The notes beneath the pieces are model-generated. The model saw nothing but the letters and a program-made list of their open reading frames with translations. It ran no database searches and was not told where the DNA came from. Both the position numbers and the translations under genes were made by a program. Positions 25,815 to 34,414 of a DNA stretch of 64,000 nt are shown in pieces (position 1 is the first letter of the stretch; every line of letters begins with the position of its first letter). The DNA comes from Verrucomicrobiota bacterium (lineage in GTDB: Bacteria > Verrucomicrobiota > Verrucomicrobiia > Limisphaerales > Pedosphaeraceae). The DNA lies in contig JAJPHR010000110.1 in assembly GCA_021325145.1 (NCBI GenBank), positions 124,001 through 188,000 of the forward strand, read 5' to 3'.

Positions 25815-27824
25815 TTATTTGGACAGCGCGGCAATCTGCCGTTGGGCCTCGGCATAACTCGGACGCAGGCGCAATGCTTCCTGAAAATGTTTCAAGGCTT
25901 CGTCCCGTTTGCCTTGTTGCAGAAGAACCATTCCCAGGTTGTAGTTTGCCTCGGGATTGTCTGCTTTCAACTCCAGCGCGCGTGTGTATTGTTTGGCCGC
26001 GTCGTCCAAGCGCCCTTGCTCCGACAGCACGTTGCCGAGATTGTTGTGCGCTTGCGCGTCGTCCGGTTTGAGTGCGAGGGCGATCTGGTATTCCCGGGCC
26101 GCTTCGTCGAGTTTGTGCTGGACGGCGAACGCATTGCCCAGGTTGCTATGCGCGCTCGCGTAGGATGGACGCAGGCGAATCGCTTCCTTCAAATGCAGCA
26201 CCGCTTCGTCGAACCTGCCGCGCATCGCCAGGGCGATTCCGATGTTATTGTGCGCATCCGCGTGATCGGGCTTGAGTTCCAGGGTGCGCTGGTATTCGGC
26301 AAGCGCTTCGTCGGATTTGCCAAGCTCCGCCAGCGCATTGCCCAAATTGTTGTGCGCTTCCGCGAGGCCAGGCTGGATGCGAAGCGCCGCGAGATAGTAA
26401 TTCACGGCTTCGGCATGTCTCCCTTTTTCCGCCAGCACGTAGCCCATGTTGTTCTGCGCTTCTTCGTAATTTGGATTGATCGCAATGGACTTCTGGTAAT
26501 TCGTCATCGCCTCGTCCATTTTCCCGTCGTGGTCGAGGAAGAAACCGAGATTGTTGTAGGCCAGATAATTGTTGCTCGTCACCTCAACCGCATGCCCGAA
26601 CAGCGTCAGGCTGTTTTTCCAGTATTGTATTTGGAAGAAGGTCGCCAACATGCAAAGCACAAGGGCGGTTACGCAACCAGCCGAAACGATCCGTTGCGAC
26701 CCCGGCGACCGCGACAACTCCGGCACCCCCCAGCAAATCATGATCAACAGCCCAATCCCTGGCACGTACGAATAACGGTCCGCCATCGATTGCACTCCCA
26801 CCTGAACCAACCCAATGACGGGAACGAGGCAACCGACGAACCAGAACCATCCAACGGCCAGGTACGGTTTGCGTCGTGCCGCTAAAATTACCGCGACGCT
26901 GACTCCAGCCAGAAACACGCCCGCAGCAATGATCAACCACACCGGCCACGAGCGCGGATGCGGGTAGAGCACCGAAAGATTAACCGGCCACAACAACTTG
27001 CCGACGTAGCGAAAGTAGGAGACGAGCGCATTGGCCAATCGCTGCCCAATTGTCAGCACGTTCAGCGACGACACTGCTCCGCCTCGCTTCTGCACGAAGA
27101 AGGTTACGGCACTCGAAACCACAGCCAGGAGGAAGAACGGCACCTTTTCCAGCAGCAACCATCCACTTGCGCGGCGATTTGAGATTTCAAATCTGAAATT
27201 GGAAATCCGCCCGAGAGGCCAATAGTCCACCAGCAAAAGGACAAAAGGCAGCGTGACCAACATCGGCTTGGCCATGAGGCCGAGCGCAAAGCAAGCCAGC
27301 GAGAGCGTATAAAAGACTTTGGACCTTGGACCTTGGACCTTGGACTCGTTTGCGTAGCGAACGTACGCAATCATGGTCAGCAACCAAAAGAAGGCGCTGA
27401 GCACGTCCTTCCGCTCCGCCACCCAAGCCACCGATTCCACCCGCAACGGATGCCATGCGAACAAAGCTGCTGCCGCCGCGCTTCGCCAGGTTGCGCCAGT
27501 CATCTGGCGCAGCAGCGCGAACAGCAACAGTGTGTTCGCGACATGGAGCAGAACATTTGTCAGGTGATGCCCGCCCGCCCGCAGCCCGTAGATCTGGCAA
27601 TCCGCCATGTGCGAAATCCAGGTCAGCGGATGCCAATTGCTCGCCTCTCCGGTCAGGAACGCCCAATGCGCGTTCTGCCAACTCAATCCCGATTGAACGT
27701 GCGCGTTGCTGGTAACGTAAGCTGGGTCGTCGTAGTTTACGAAATCATTCCAGAGCGCCGGCAAGTACAGCCCGCAGGTGACCAGGGCCAGGCTGAGCCA
27801 AATGAATGCGTTCCGTCGCTGCAT
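25815..27824 (-). CDS. Polytopic membrane protein with C-terminal TPR array
   Basis: The product is about 669 residues. The N-terminal 410 or so contain many transmembrane helices and motifs of TMTC/GT39-like membrane proteins (NYDDPAYV; WHPLTWISHMADCQIYGL; WHPLRVESVAWVAERKDVLS). The C-terminal half is seven full TPR units and a partial one, each 34 residues with the AHNNLGNAL pattern. Related eukaryotic TMTC proteins are O-mannosyltransferases, so a glycosyl-transfer role is possible but unproven. Two loops carry peptides encoded by dispersed repeats: SKVQGPRSKV (161-170) and RISNFRFEISNRR (206-218). The ATG at 27824 is chosen; a GTG at 27872 is an alternative. Confidence 0.82.
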   Translation of the reverse strand: MQRRNAFIWLSLALVTCGLYLPALWNDFVNYDDPAYVTSNAHVQSGLSWQNAHWAFLTGEASNWHPLTWISHMADCQIYGLRAGGHHLTNVLLHVANTLLLFALLRQMTGATWRSAAAAALFAWHPLRVESVAWVAERKDVLSAFFWLLTMIAYVRYANESKVQGPRSKVFYTLSLACFALGLMAKPMLVTLPFVLLLVDYWPLGRISNFRFEISNRRASGWLLLEKVPFFLLAVVSSAVTFFVQKRGGAVSSLNVLTIGQRLANALVSYFRYVGKLLWPVNLSVLYPHPRSWPVWLIIAAGVFLAGVSVAVILAARRKPYLAVGWFWFVGCLVPVIGLVQVGVQSMADRYSYVPGIGLLIMICWGVPELSRSPGSQRIVSAGCVTALVLCMLATFFQIQYWKNSLTLFGHAVEVTSNNYLAYNNLGFFLDHDGKMDEAMTNYQKSIAINPNYEEAQNNMGYVLAEKGRHAEAVNYYLAALRIQPGLAEAHNNLGNALAELGKSDEALAEYQRTLELKPDHADAHNNIGIALAMRGRFDEAVLHLKEAIRLRPSYASAHSNLGNAFAVQHKLDEAAREYQIALALKPDDAQAHNNLGNVLSEQGRLDDAAKQYTRALELKADNPEANYNLGMVLLQQGKRDEALKHFQEALRLRPSYAEAQRQIAALSK
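27182..27215. repeat. Repeat inside the TPR gene (ATTTGAAAT type)
   Basis: GATTTCAAATCTGAAATTGG and flanking bases form a low-complexity, nearly palindromic stretch (AGATTTGAAATCT on the coding strand). It is AT-rich compared with the surrounding gene. It encodes residues 206-218 of the membrane protein. Confidence 0.55.
27318..27347. repeat. TCCAAGG heptamer array inside the TPR gene
   Basis: On the coding strand TCCAAGG repeats in tandem (three exact units plus TCCAAAG). Because 21 bases equal seven codons, the array is read as the heptapeptide SKVQGPR and the start of a second copy. The same heptamer occurs between genes at 10912-10930 and 13472-13488. Confidence 0.75.
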
Positions 27825-28089
27825 CCCTTCAGAGACTGCCACGGCTTTGTTCGAATTCGCATTCTTGCTCACGGTCCTGATTTTAACCTTAAGCAATGGC
27901 TTTCGTCCAAGCCCGCGTTTGAACTCACACCGGCTGGCGTTTGTGCGAGCGCCAGCGTCTGTCTGTATCAAAGCAATGACGACTGCTTTCCCGGAGTGCA
28001 CCCGAGGACGGGCGCACTCCGCCTGGGCGAGGTCGCGGGCGCGCTATTGCGCCTTGCACCAGCCGCCGACTTCTCTTATCAATTCCGCC

Positions 28090-29004
28090 ATGAAAGCCCT
28101 GCAACTGGTCTTAATGTTCACACTCACCGGAACCATCCTGCCCGCGTTCGGCCAAACTGCCGATCCGCTTCCAGACACGGTTGCGCCAGGCGCGAAGCTG
28201 GAAAAGCTCGCCGGTGAGTTCGAATTCACCGAAGGACCCACCTGCGACGCCAACGGCAATATCTTTTTCACCGACCAACCGAACAACCGCATCATGAAGT
28301 GGACCGTGGACGGCAAGCTTTCCACGTTCCTGCAGCCGGCGGGACGCGCCAATGGAATGTATTTCGATCACAACGGCAATCTGCTCGCCTGCGCGGACGA
28401 AAAGACCGAGCTCTGGTCGATCACGCCCGACGGCAAGCATGTTGTCCTCGCCAAAGAGTTTGCGGGAAAACCGTTGAACGGTCCGAATGACGTTTGGGCG
28501 CGGCCCGATGGCGGGCTTTATCTTACCGATCCTTTCTACAAGCGCCCGTGGTGGGATTATAATGATCGTCCGCAAGACGGCGAACATGTTTATTTCCTCA
28601 GCGCGGATCGCAAGACTTTCAAGCGTGTCATCACGGATTTTGTCAGGCCAAATGGCATCATCGGCACGCCAGACGGCAAGACGCTCTACGTTTCCGACAT
28701 TGACGCGCACAAGACCTACGCCTACGACGTCCAGCCGGACGGTTCGCTGACGAACAAGCGGCTCCATTGCAAACTGGGCTCGGACGGGATGACACTGGAC
28801 AGCGAAGGGAACGTTTATCTCACTGGCAAAGGGGTTTCGGTATTTGATCGCACAGGAAAACCCGCTGGACACATCGACGTGCCCGAAAGCTGGTCGGCCA
28901 ACATCTGCTTCGGCGGCAAGGACAAACAAACGCTATTCATCACCGCCAGCAAAAGCCTTTATAGCATCCGAATGAAGGTGAAAGGCGCGAACGCCGCGAA
29001 ATGA
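28090..29004 (+). CDS. Secreted SMP-30/gluconolactonase-like protein
   Basis: This 304-residue protein has a signal peptide (MKALQLVLMFTLTGTILPAFGQ) and a six-bladed SMP-30/LRE propeller. Metal-site residues are expected at the Glu of EFTEGPTCD, the Asn of NGPNDVW and the Asp of YVSDIDAH. Blades are marked by repeating D.NGN and PDG turns. Such enzymes open sugar lactones with a divalent metal. The signal suggests a periplasmic site. It is transcribed away from the TPR gene across a 265-base gap. The ATG at 28090 is chosen because it starts the signal peptide. Confidence 0.88.
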   Translation: MKALQLVLMFTLTGTILPAFGQTADPLPDTVAPGAKLEKLAGEFEFTEGPTCDANGNIFFTDQPNNRIMKWTVDGKLSTFLQPAGRANGMYFDHNGNLLACADEKTELWSITPDGKHVVLAKEFAGKPLNGPNDVWARPDGGLYLTDPFYKRPWWDYNDRPQDGEHVYFLSADRKTFKRVITDFVRPNGIIGTPDGKTLYVSDIDAHKTYAYDVQPDGSLTNKRLHCKLGSDGMTLDSEGNVYLTGKGVSVFDRTGKPAGHIDVPESWSANICFGGKDKQTLFITASKSLYSIRMKVKGANAAK

Positions 29005-29019
29005 TGATTGTCTGCCGTG

Positions 29020-29093
29020 GCAAGGCGGGCGGTTCTCTGCCCGCCGCGCGTCCGGCAATCCGGGACGGCGCGCACGGAGTGACGCGCCCTGCC
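29020..29093. repeat. GGCGCGCAC core repeat, degenerate copy
   Basis: GGCGCGCACGGAGTGACGCG at 29067 onward and GGCGGGCGGTTCTCTGCCCG at 29025 onward are degenerate arms of the palindrome seen at 85-308. It lies just before the ThrH gene. Confidence 0.6.
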
Positions 29094-29150
29094 AAACCGC
29101 TGCTTGCTCCCACGCTGGACACATCCCCCGCATTTTGGAAAGCTTTCTTC

Positions 29151-29756
29151 GTGAAACAATCGATTGTTACGTTGGATTTGGAAGGCGTTCTGGTTCCGGA
29201 AATCTGGATCGCCGTCTCGGAAAAAACCGGCATCAAGGAACTGCGCCGCACCACACGCGACGAGCCGGATTACGACAAGCTGATGAAGGGACGGCTCAAC
29301 ATCCTCGACCAGCATGGCCTTGGGCTTTCCGATATTCAGGAGGTGATTGGAACCCTGCGCCCGCTCGAAGGCGGCAAAGAGTTCCTCGACGAACTGCGGG
29401 CTCTTACCCAGGTCATCATCCTTTCTGACACCTTCGAGGAATTTGCCAAACCGTTGATGAGGCAACTCGACTGGCCGACGCTCTTTTGCCACAAGCTGGA
29501 AGTGCAAAATGACCGCATCGTCAATTACCGCCTGCGCCAGCCCAATCAAAAACAAAAATCCGTCGCCGCCCTCAAAAACCTCAACTACCACGTCATTGCC
29601 GCCGGTGATTCCTTTAACGACACCGCCATGCTTGGCGAAGCGCACGCAGGTTTTCTTTTCCACGCTCCCGTCGCAATCCAAAAGCAATTTCCGCAGTTTC
29701 CGGCGCTTGAGACCTACGCGGATCTACTCAAGCTGATCCGGAAAGCGCTGGCATAG
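29151..29756 (+). CDS. thrH: ThrH-type phosphoserine phosphatase/homoserine phosphotransferase
   Basis: This 201-residue HAD enzyme matches ThrH of Pseudomonas, which hydrolyses phosphoserine and can pass the phosphate to homoserine. The HAD nucleophile motif is TLDLEGVLVPEIW, with Asp9 and Glu11. Motif II is VIILSDTFEEF, and motif IV is GDSFNDTAML. The start is GTG at 29151, which gives the family's normal length. An ATG frame from 29001 would add 50 residues translated from a repeat and is rejected. It converges with gpsA, 12 bases away. Confidence 0.88.
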   Translation: MKQSIVTLDLEGVLVPEIWIAVSEKTGIKELRRTTRDEPDYDKLMKGRLNILDQHGLGLSDIQEVIGTLRPLEGGKEFLDELRALTQVIILSDTFEEFAKPLMRQLDWPTLFCHKLEVQNDRIVNYRLRQPNQKQKSVAALKNLNYHVIAAGDSFNDTAMLGEAHAGFLFHAPVAIQKQFPQFPALETYADLLKLIRKALA

Positions 29757-29768
29757 GATCGACGGCAA

Positions 29769-30749
29769 TTAATCTTCGGCCTTGCTGTCGCGCGACATCA
29801 AATCCCGCACGCCTCGAGCCACGTCCTTGCCTTCGTAAAGCATTCGGTAAACCTCATTGATCACCGGGGTGCTGATCTGGTGCTTGCGCGCCAGTTCGTA
29901 GGCGGAGCGCGAGGTGGGATACCCTTCCGCCACCGAAGAGAGGCTGGCAAAAACATCGGATAGTTTTTCGCCGCGTCCCAGGCGTTCGCCAAAACCGCGG
30001 TTGCGGCTCAGTTTCGAAAAGCAGGTCACCGTCAAATCTCCCAAGCCGCTTAAACCTGTGAAGGTTTCCGCTTGCGCGCCGCAGGCCACGCCCAGACGCC
30101 GCACTTCGGCCATCGCGCGCGTGATGAGCGCCGCTTTGGAATTGTCCCCAAACCCGAGCCCATCGCACACACCCGCCGCGATGGCGATGACGTTTTTCAA
30201 CGCGCCGCCCAACTCCACCCCGCGCAAATCCGCAGTGGTGTAGACTCGAAAACTCGGTCGATGAAAAAGTTCCTGAACCGCGGTAGCCGTTGAAGAGTCA
30301 TTACTCGCGGCGACAATCGCCGTGGGAATCCCGCGCGCCACTTCCAGGGCAAACGTCGGGCCGGATAAGACGGCTGTTCTCGCGCGCGGCGTGGTCTCGG
30401 CCAGGATGCCACACATGGTCAGCCCGGTGGCATGCTCGATGCCCTTGGTCACGCTGATGACCACGCCGCCATAAGCCGACATCTGCGACGTCACTTCGCG
30501 AAACGCTTTTGAGGGAACGGCGGTAACTACGAAATCCGCGTTCTGAATCGCTCGCGGCAAATCACTTTCGGTCTGCAAGGTGGGCGGCAATTCGACGCCC
30601 GGGAGGTAAGCTTCGTTGCGTCTGGTCCGCTGCAACTTTTCCAGTCGGCCCCGATCATGTCCCCAGAGCGTGACAGTATGGCTGCCCTGAATGAGCAGCT
30701 TTGCCAGCGCAGTGCCCCAGGCTCCGGCGCCGAGCACGGTGACATTCAT
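29769..30749 (-). CDS. gpsA: Glycerol-3-phosphate dehydrogenase (NAD(P)+)
   Basis: This 326-residue enzyme reduces dihydroxyacetone phosphate to sn-glycerol-3-phosphate, the backbone for phospholipids. It has the N-terminal nucleotide fold VTVLGAGAWGTALAKLL, the SVTKGIEHATG segment, SGPTFALEVARGIPT, and the active-site block ELGGALKNVIAIAAGVCDG with the catalytic Lys. Its start overlaps the end of plsY by four bases, so the two are translated from one message and supply consecutive steps. Confidence 0.97.
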   Translation of the reverse strand: MNVTVLGAGAWGTALAKLLIQGSHTVTLWGHDRGRLEKLQRTRRNEAYLPGVELPPTLQTESDLPRAIQNADFVVTAVPSKAFREVTSQMSAYGGVVISVTKGIEHATGLTMCGILAETTPRARTAVLSGPTFALEVARGIPTAIVAASNDSSTATAVQELFHRPSFRVYTTADLRGVELGGALKNVIAIAAGVCDGLGFGDNSKAALITRAMAEVRRLGVACGAQAETFTGLSGLGDLTVTCFSKLSRNRGFGERLGRGEKLSDVFASLSSVAEGYPTSRSAYELARKHQISTPVINEVYRMLYEGKDVARGVRDLMSRDSKAED

Positions 30750-31402
30750 GCTTCCTCTCCTTTCATGGGCGGGTTTTTCTTTGCGCCGATCTTGCTCTCA
30801 GTGCCTTGCATGAGTCGTTGAATATTCCCCTTGTGTTTGTAAATGGCGAGCACCGCCATGATGGCGGTAATGATGGTCAATCGATAACTATAGCCGGTGA
30901 ACCAGGTGGCAAAAGGAAGGACGGCCGCCGCGGCGATGGAAGCGGCGGAAACATAACGCGTCCACAGGCATACCACAATCCACGCGCCCAGGCTGGCGAC
31001 CAGCGCCAGCGGAACCAGCGCCGCCAGCACGCCGGCGGAGGTCGCGATTCCTTTGCCGCCCTTGAACTTGAGCCAGCAGGTGTAATTGTGGCCCAGAATG
31101 GCACACAACGCCGCCACAATCCGCAGATACTCCACCACCTCAGCATCCGGTTTAATCCCTGGATGCAACCAGGTCGCAATCCAGCCGCTCAGTTCGACAG
31201 CTCCCCATCCTTTCAGCCCATCAACCACAAGCACCAGGATTCCGGGACCTTTTCCCAAAGTGCGAAAAGCGTTGGTCGCGCCGATGTTTCCACTGCCAAC
31301 GGTTCGCACATCGATTCCCTTCGCGCGGCCCATCAGATAGCCCATGGGAATCGATCCTAACAGGTACGCAACCGCAGCAACGATGACAGAGGTCCAAATC
31401 AC
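30746..31402 (-). CDS. plsY: Glycerol-3-phosphate acyltransferase PlsY
   Basis: This 218-residue inner-membrane enzyme transfers an acyl group from acyl phosphate to glycerol-3-phosphate, the first step of phospholipid synthesis. Conserved motifs are SIPMGYLMGR, GSGNIGATNAFRTLG and FKGGKGIATSAGV. Five or so transmembrane helices are predicted by hydrophobicity. It is upstream of and overlaps gpsA, which makes its substrate. It is divergent from the Gfo/Idh gene at 31501. Confidence 0.96.
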   Translation of the reverse strand: MIWTSVIVAAVAYLLGSIPMGYLMGRAKGIDVRTVGSGNIGATNAFRTLGKGPGILVLVVDGLKGWGAVELSGWIATWLHPGIKPDAEVVEYLRIVAALCAILGHNYTCWLKFKGGKGIATSAGVLAALVPLALVASLGAWIVVCLWTRYVSAASIAAAAVLPFATWFTGYSYRLTIITAIMAVLAIYKHKGNIQRLMQGTESKIGAKKNPPMKGEEA

Positions 31403-31500
31403 GCCACGAGATGTAGAGTTTAGCGTTCAAACTTGAAAGTCAAAACTCGGCGCTTCACTTTCCCCTTTAGTCCATTCCCTCCCGCCTCTATAAATTGCCC

Positions 31501-32520
31501 ATGTCTCAGTCTGTCAAAGTGGCTGTCATCGGCACGGGTTCGCTCGGCAAGGAACACGTGCGCATTTACAGCGAACTCGCCAGGGCTGGCGGCGTGGCTT
31601 TGACCGGTGTGTTCGATGCCTCGGCCGAAACGGCGCACAAGGTGGCGGCGCGCCACGGAGTCCGCGTGTTCAGTTCCGTCAGCGAAGCGGTTGCCTCCAG
31701 CGATGCGTTGAGCCTGGTTACTCCCACCACGACTCATTTTGAATTGGCGCGGACGCTGCTTCAACAGGGCAAACACGTCCTTGTCGAAAAACCGATGACT
31801 GATGATGCCGCGCAGGCAGCCGAGTTGGTGCGTTTGGCCAAGGAGAAAAACTGCGTTTTGCAAGTTGGGCACGTGGAACGTTTTAACCCGGTATTCCACT
31901 ACCTTCAGACCGTGGCTACGGACCCGCGGTTCATCGAAACTCACCGGCTTTCCCCTTATCCCGCCCGGAGCACGGACGTTGGCGTGGTGCTCGATCTGAT
32001 GATCCACGATCTCGACGTGGTGCTCGCCTTCGTGAAATCGCCCGTCCAGAGTGTCGATGCCGTCGGTATTCCTGTGCTGAGCAAGTCCGAAGACATTGCC
32101 AACGCGCGGCTGCGCTTTGAAAACGGTTGCGTTGCGAACCTGACCGTCAGCCGCATCAGCCCGGAACGGATGCGAAAAATCCGCGTGTTCAGCGGCGGTC
32201 CGAGCACCAGTTACGTGTCGCTGGATTACCGGGCGCAGGAGGGCTATATTTACCGGATCGCGCGCGACGGCGAGGAGGAATCTTCGTTATTTAAGAAGCT
32301 GCTGGCGGCCAAGGGCTCCACCATCGTCAGCGAATTCGGCGGCAAGCGAATTGTGCGCGAGCCGGTGCCGATTGAAAAAGGCGAGCCTTTGAAACTGGAG
32401 TTGCAGAGTTTCGTCGATTGCGTGCAGGCGCGGCAGACCCCGGTAGTGAGCGGTGCGTCCGCCAAGCAGGCGCTTGATCTGGCGTTTGAGATTACGCGGC
32501 AAATTCAAGCCGGAAGATGA
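31501..32520 (+). CDS. Gfo/Idh/MocA oxidoreductase, possibly GnnA-like
   Basis: This 339-residue NAD-dependent oxidoreductase has the Rossmann motif VAVIGTGSLGKEHVRIY, the EKP motif in HVLVEKPMTDD, and the catalytic segment DLMIHDLDVVL. It sits two genes before lpxB. In other bacteria a Gfo/Idh enzyme (GnnA) next to lpx genes oxidises UDP-GlcNAc at C3 on the way to an amide-linked lipid A. That role is therefore suggested by context only. No GnnB-type aminotransferase is nearby. The ATG at 31501 is preferred to a TTG two codons earlier. Confidence 0.82.
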   Translation: MSQSVKVAVIGTGSLGKEHVRIYSELARAGGVALTGVFDASAETAHKVAARHGVRVFSSVSEAVASSDALSLVTPTTTHFELARTLLQQGKHVLVEKPMTDDAAQAAELVRLAKEKNCVLQVGHVERFNPVFHYLQTVATDPRFIETHRLSPYPARSTDVGVVLDLMIHDLDVVLAFVKSPVQSVDAVGIPVLSKSEDIANARLRFENGCVANLTVSRISPERMRKIRVFSGGPSTSYVSLDYRAQEGYIYRIARDGEEESSLFKKLLAAKGSTIVSEFGGKRIVREPVPIEKGEPLKLELQSFVDCVQARQTPVVSGASAKQALDLAFEITRQIQAGR

Positions 32521-32525
32521 AGAAA

Positions 32526-32665
32526 GCACCAGGCACCAGGCACCAGGCACCAGAGAAACGCCAGACCCCAGGCTCCAAGCTCCGAAAAAGCAATTGTACC
32601 GTGTTGTTTGGTGCCTGCAGCTTGGCGTTTTTCTGGAGCTTGGCATTTGCAGCTTGGCGTTTGCC
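32526..32665. repeat. CCAAGCTCCA-type inverted repeat
   Basis: The left arm starts with GCACCAG in tandem (32526-32552), then GCTCCAAGCTCCGAAAAAGC. The right arm (32609-32665) reads as the reverse complement words GGTGCC, CTTGGCGTTTTTCTGGAGCT and GCTTGG. It fills most of the gap between the Gfo/Idh gene and the next small gene. Confidence 0.65.
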
Positions 32666-32677
32666 AAATTAATTCGA

Positions 32678-33079
32678 ATGGGCCTGCTTATCATCCTGCC
32701 GCTTGCTGCGCTCGCCGCCTGGTCGATTCTCGCGATCTTTCGTTGGTTACGACGCGGCCAATTTGGGGGTAGATGGTGGCGGGCTTTTATTCTGCTCGCG
32801 TGCGCCGGCCTCGGGCTGGGTGTGTGGTTCGCATTTTTTCTTGAATACACCGTAGCGAACAAACGGTTGGACGGGTTTCCCATACCGGTGGCCATCGCTA
32901 ATCGCGAGAAGCCGGCTGATCCCTGGGTGAAGTCCGTTCTGCCGGGACCAATTCGCTTTGGCGGAACGGTTACCAACCTGCTTTGCGGTGTCGCGCTGGC
33001 CCTGGCGCCACTCGCTGCCGCCGCCTTCTTCAAGGAGAACCGCGGCCAGCGCGACGCGCAGGGTCGTCCCCGCGTTTAA
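32678..33079 (+). CDS. Small membrane protein upstream of lpxB
   Basis: The product is about 133 residues with three hydrophobic segments: LLIILPLAALAAWSILAIF, FILLACAGLGLGVWFAFFL and LLCGVALALAPLAAAAFF. I do not recognise the family. The ATG at 32678 is chosen because the longer frame from 32453 reads through the repeat at 32526-32665. It ends five bases before lpxB, suggesting they are co-translated. Confidence 0.6.
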   Translation: MGLLIILPLAALAAWSILAIFRWLRRGQFGGRWWRAFILLACAGLGLGVWFAFFLEYTVANKRLDGFPIPVAIANREKPADPWVKSVLPGPIRFGGTVTNLLCGVALALAPLAAAAFFKENRGQRDAQGRPRV

Positions 33080-33084
33080 AGCTC

Positions 33085-34278
33085 ATGACACCAAAACGCA
33101 TCATGGTTATTGCGGGCGAAACCAGCGGGGACATGCTGGCGGCTGAACTCGTCAGGGAACTGCGAGCGCGTCTCCAGGAACGCCCCACTTACTCGAATGA
33201 TTTGCAGCCGCTGCAGGCTGATTTGGCGCCGCGATTTTTCGGGGCGGGCGGCCCGCGAATGGCCGAGGCCGGGGTGGAATTGGCATTCGACATGACTTCG
33301 CACGCCGTGGTGGGGTTGCCGGGGCTGAAACATCTTTTCCGGTTGCGATCTTTGTCGAAGCAACTTCTTCAGATTGCGACTGATCACGAACCTCACGCGA
33401 TCATCTTCGTGGATTATTCGGAGTTCAACCACCGTTTAGCCTGTGCCATCAAACAATTTGTGCGCGCCCGCCAGGGGGCATTTTTTGATTGGCAGCCCAG
33501 GCTGATCAAGTATGTCTCGCCGCAAGTTTGGGCCTCTCGCGAAGGCCGGGCCTGGCAAACGGCGGAGGATTTTGATTTGTTGTTGAGCATCTTCCCTTTC
33601 GAGAAGGATTGGTACGCCGCCCGCGTGCCGAAACTTCGCGTCGAATTCGTCGGGCATCCGATGTTGGACCGGTATCCGAGTGCGGAGTTGGCAGGAACAA
33701 CCAGTGTCGGCGGCTCGCCTTCGGTTGTGTTGCTGCCGGGCAGCCGCCAGGCTGAATTGGAGCGACACCTCCCGGTGATGCTCGAAGCGCTCAAGATTAT
33801 TCAGTCCACGCTGCCCGCGATTGTGGCCACCATCGTCCTCCCGACAGAAGATTTGGCCCACACCGCCCGAGGTCTTTCGCCGGCTGGCGTGACCATCAAG
33901 GTCGGTGGTTTGGCCGAGACCCTGCGGACCGCCACCATCGCCATTGCTTCCACCGGCACGGTGACCATGGAATGTGCCTTGTTTGGCATACCGACCGTCA
34001 CTCTCTACAAAACATCCTGGATCACGTATCAAATCGGCCGGCGGCTGATCAAAGTAAAATGGCTGACCATGCCTAATCTGCTCGCCAACGAGGCAATCTT
34101 TCCTGAGTTTATCCAAAACGACGCCACGCCCGCGAACCTTTCCCGCGCGGCCTTGGAACTCTTGCGCGATGAACCGCGCCGCCAGCATGTCCGAGTCAAG
34201 CTCGCCAAAATCATTGCTACTTTGGGCGGTCCCGGTGCGTCCCAAAGGGCAGCCCGGGCGATCGTGGGCGTCCTTTGA
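33085..34278 (+). CDS. lpxB: Lipid-A-disaccharide synthase
   Basis: This 397-residue GT19 enzyme joins UDP-diacylglucosamine and lipid X to make the lipid A disaccharide at the inner membrane. The N-terminus IMVIAGETSGDMLAAEL is diagnostic. Further family blocks are FFGAGGPRMAEAG, the FVDYSEFNHRLA segment, and the C-terminal IASTGTVTMECALFGIPTV. It shows that the organism makes lipopolysaccharide. It probably shares a transcript with the two upstream genes. Confidence 0.96.
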   Translation: MTPKRIMVIAGETSGDMLAAELVRELRARLQERPTYSNDLQPLQADLAPRFFGAGGPRMAEAGVELAFDMTSHAVVGLPGLKHLFRLRSLSKQLLQIATDHEPHAIIFVDYSEFNHRLACAIKQFVRARQGAFFDWQPRLIKYVSPQVWASREGRAWQTAEDFDLLLSIFPFEKDWYAARVPKLRVEFVGHPMLDRYPSAELAGTTSVGGSPSVVLLPGSRQAELERHLPVMLEALKIIQSTLPAIVATIVLPTEDLAHTARGLSPAGVTIKVGGLAETLRTATIAIASTGTVTMECALFGIPTVTLYKTSWITYQIGRRLIKVKWLTMPNLLANEAIFPEFIQNDATPANLSRAALELLRDEPRRQHVRVKLAKIIATLGGPGASQRAARAIVGVL

Positions 34279-34414
34279 GGTCTTCACCATGTCCACGGAG
34301 TTTCGCGGTTTGAAATCAGCGCCGGGAGTTCCGTCGTTGGCCCGGTGATTAAGTGATCTCCACCTCCGCCCGCGTCTTTACATGATTCCACAAATTTGCT
34401 ACACGTAGCTTCAC

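Noticed and set aside
29001-29150. N-terminal extension of thrH from an upstream ATG
   Set aside because: The extra 50 codons read through a palindromic repeat, and the GTG at 29151 gives the family's normal length.
32453-32677. 75-codon N-terminal extension of the small membrane protein before lpxB
   Set aside because: It is translated from the CCAAGCTCCA-type repeat and from the end of the preceding gene. The shorter ATG start matches the hydrophobic start.
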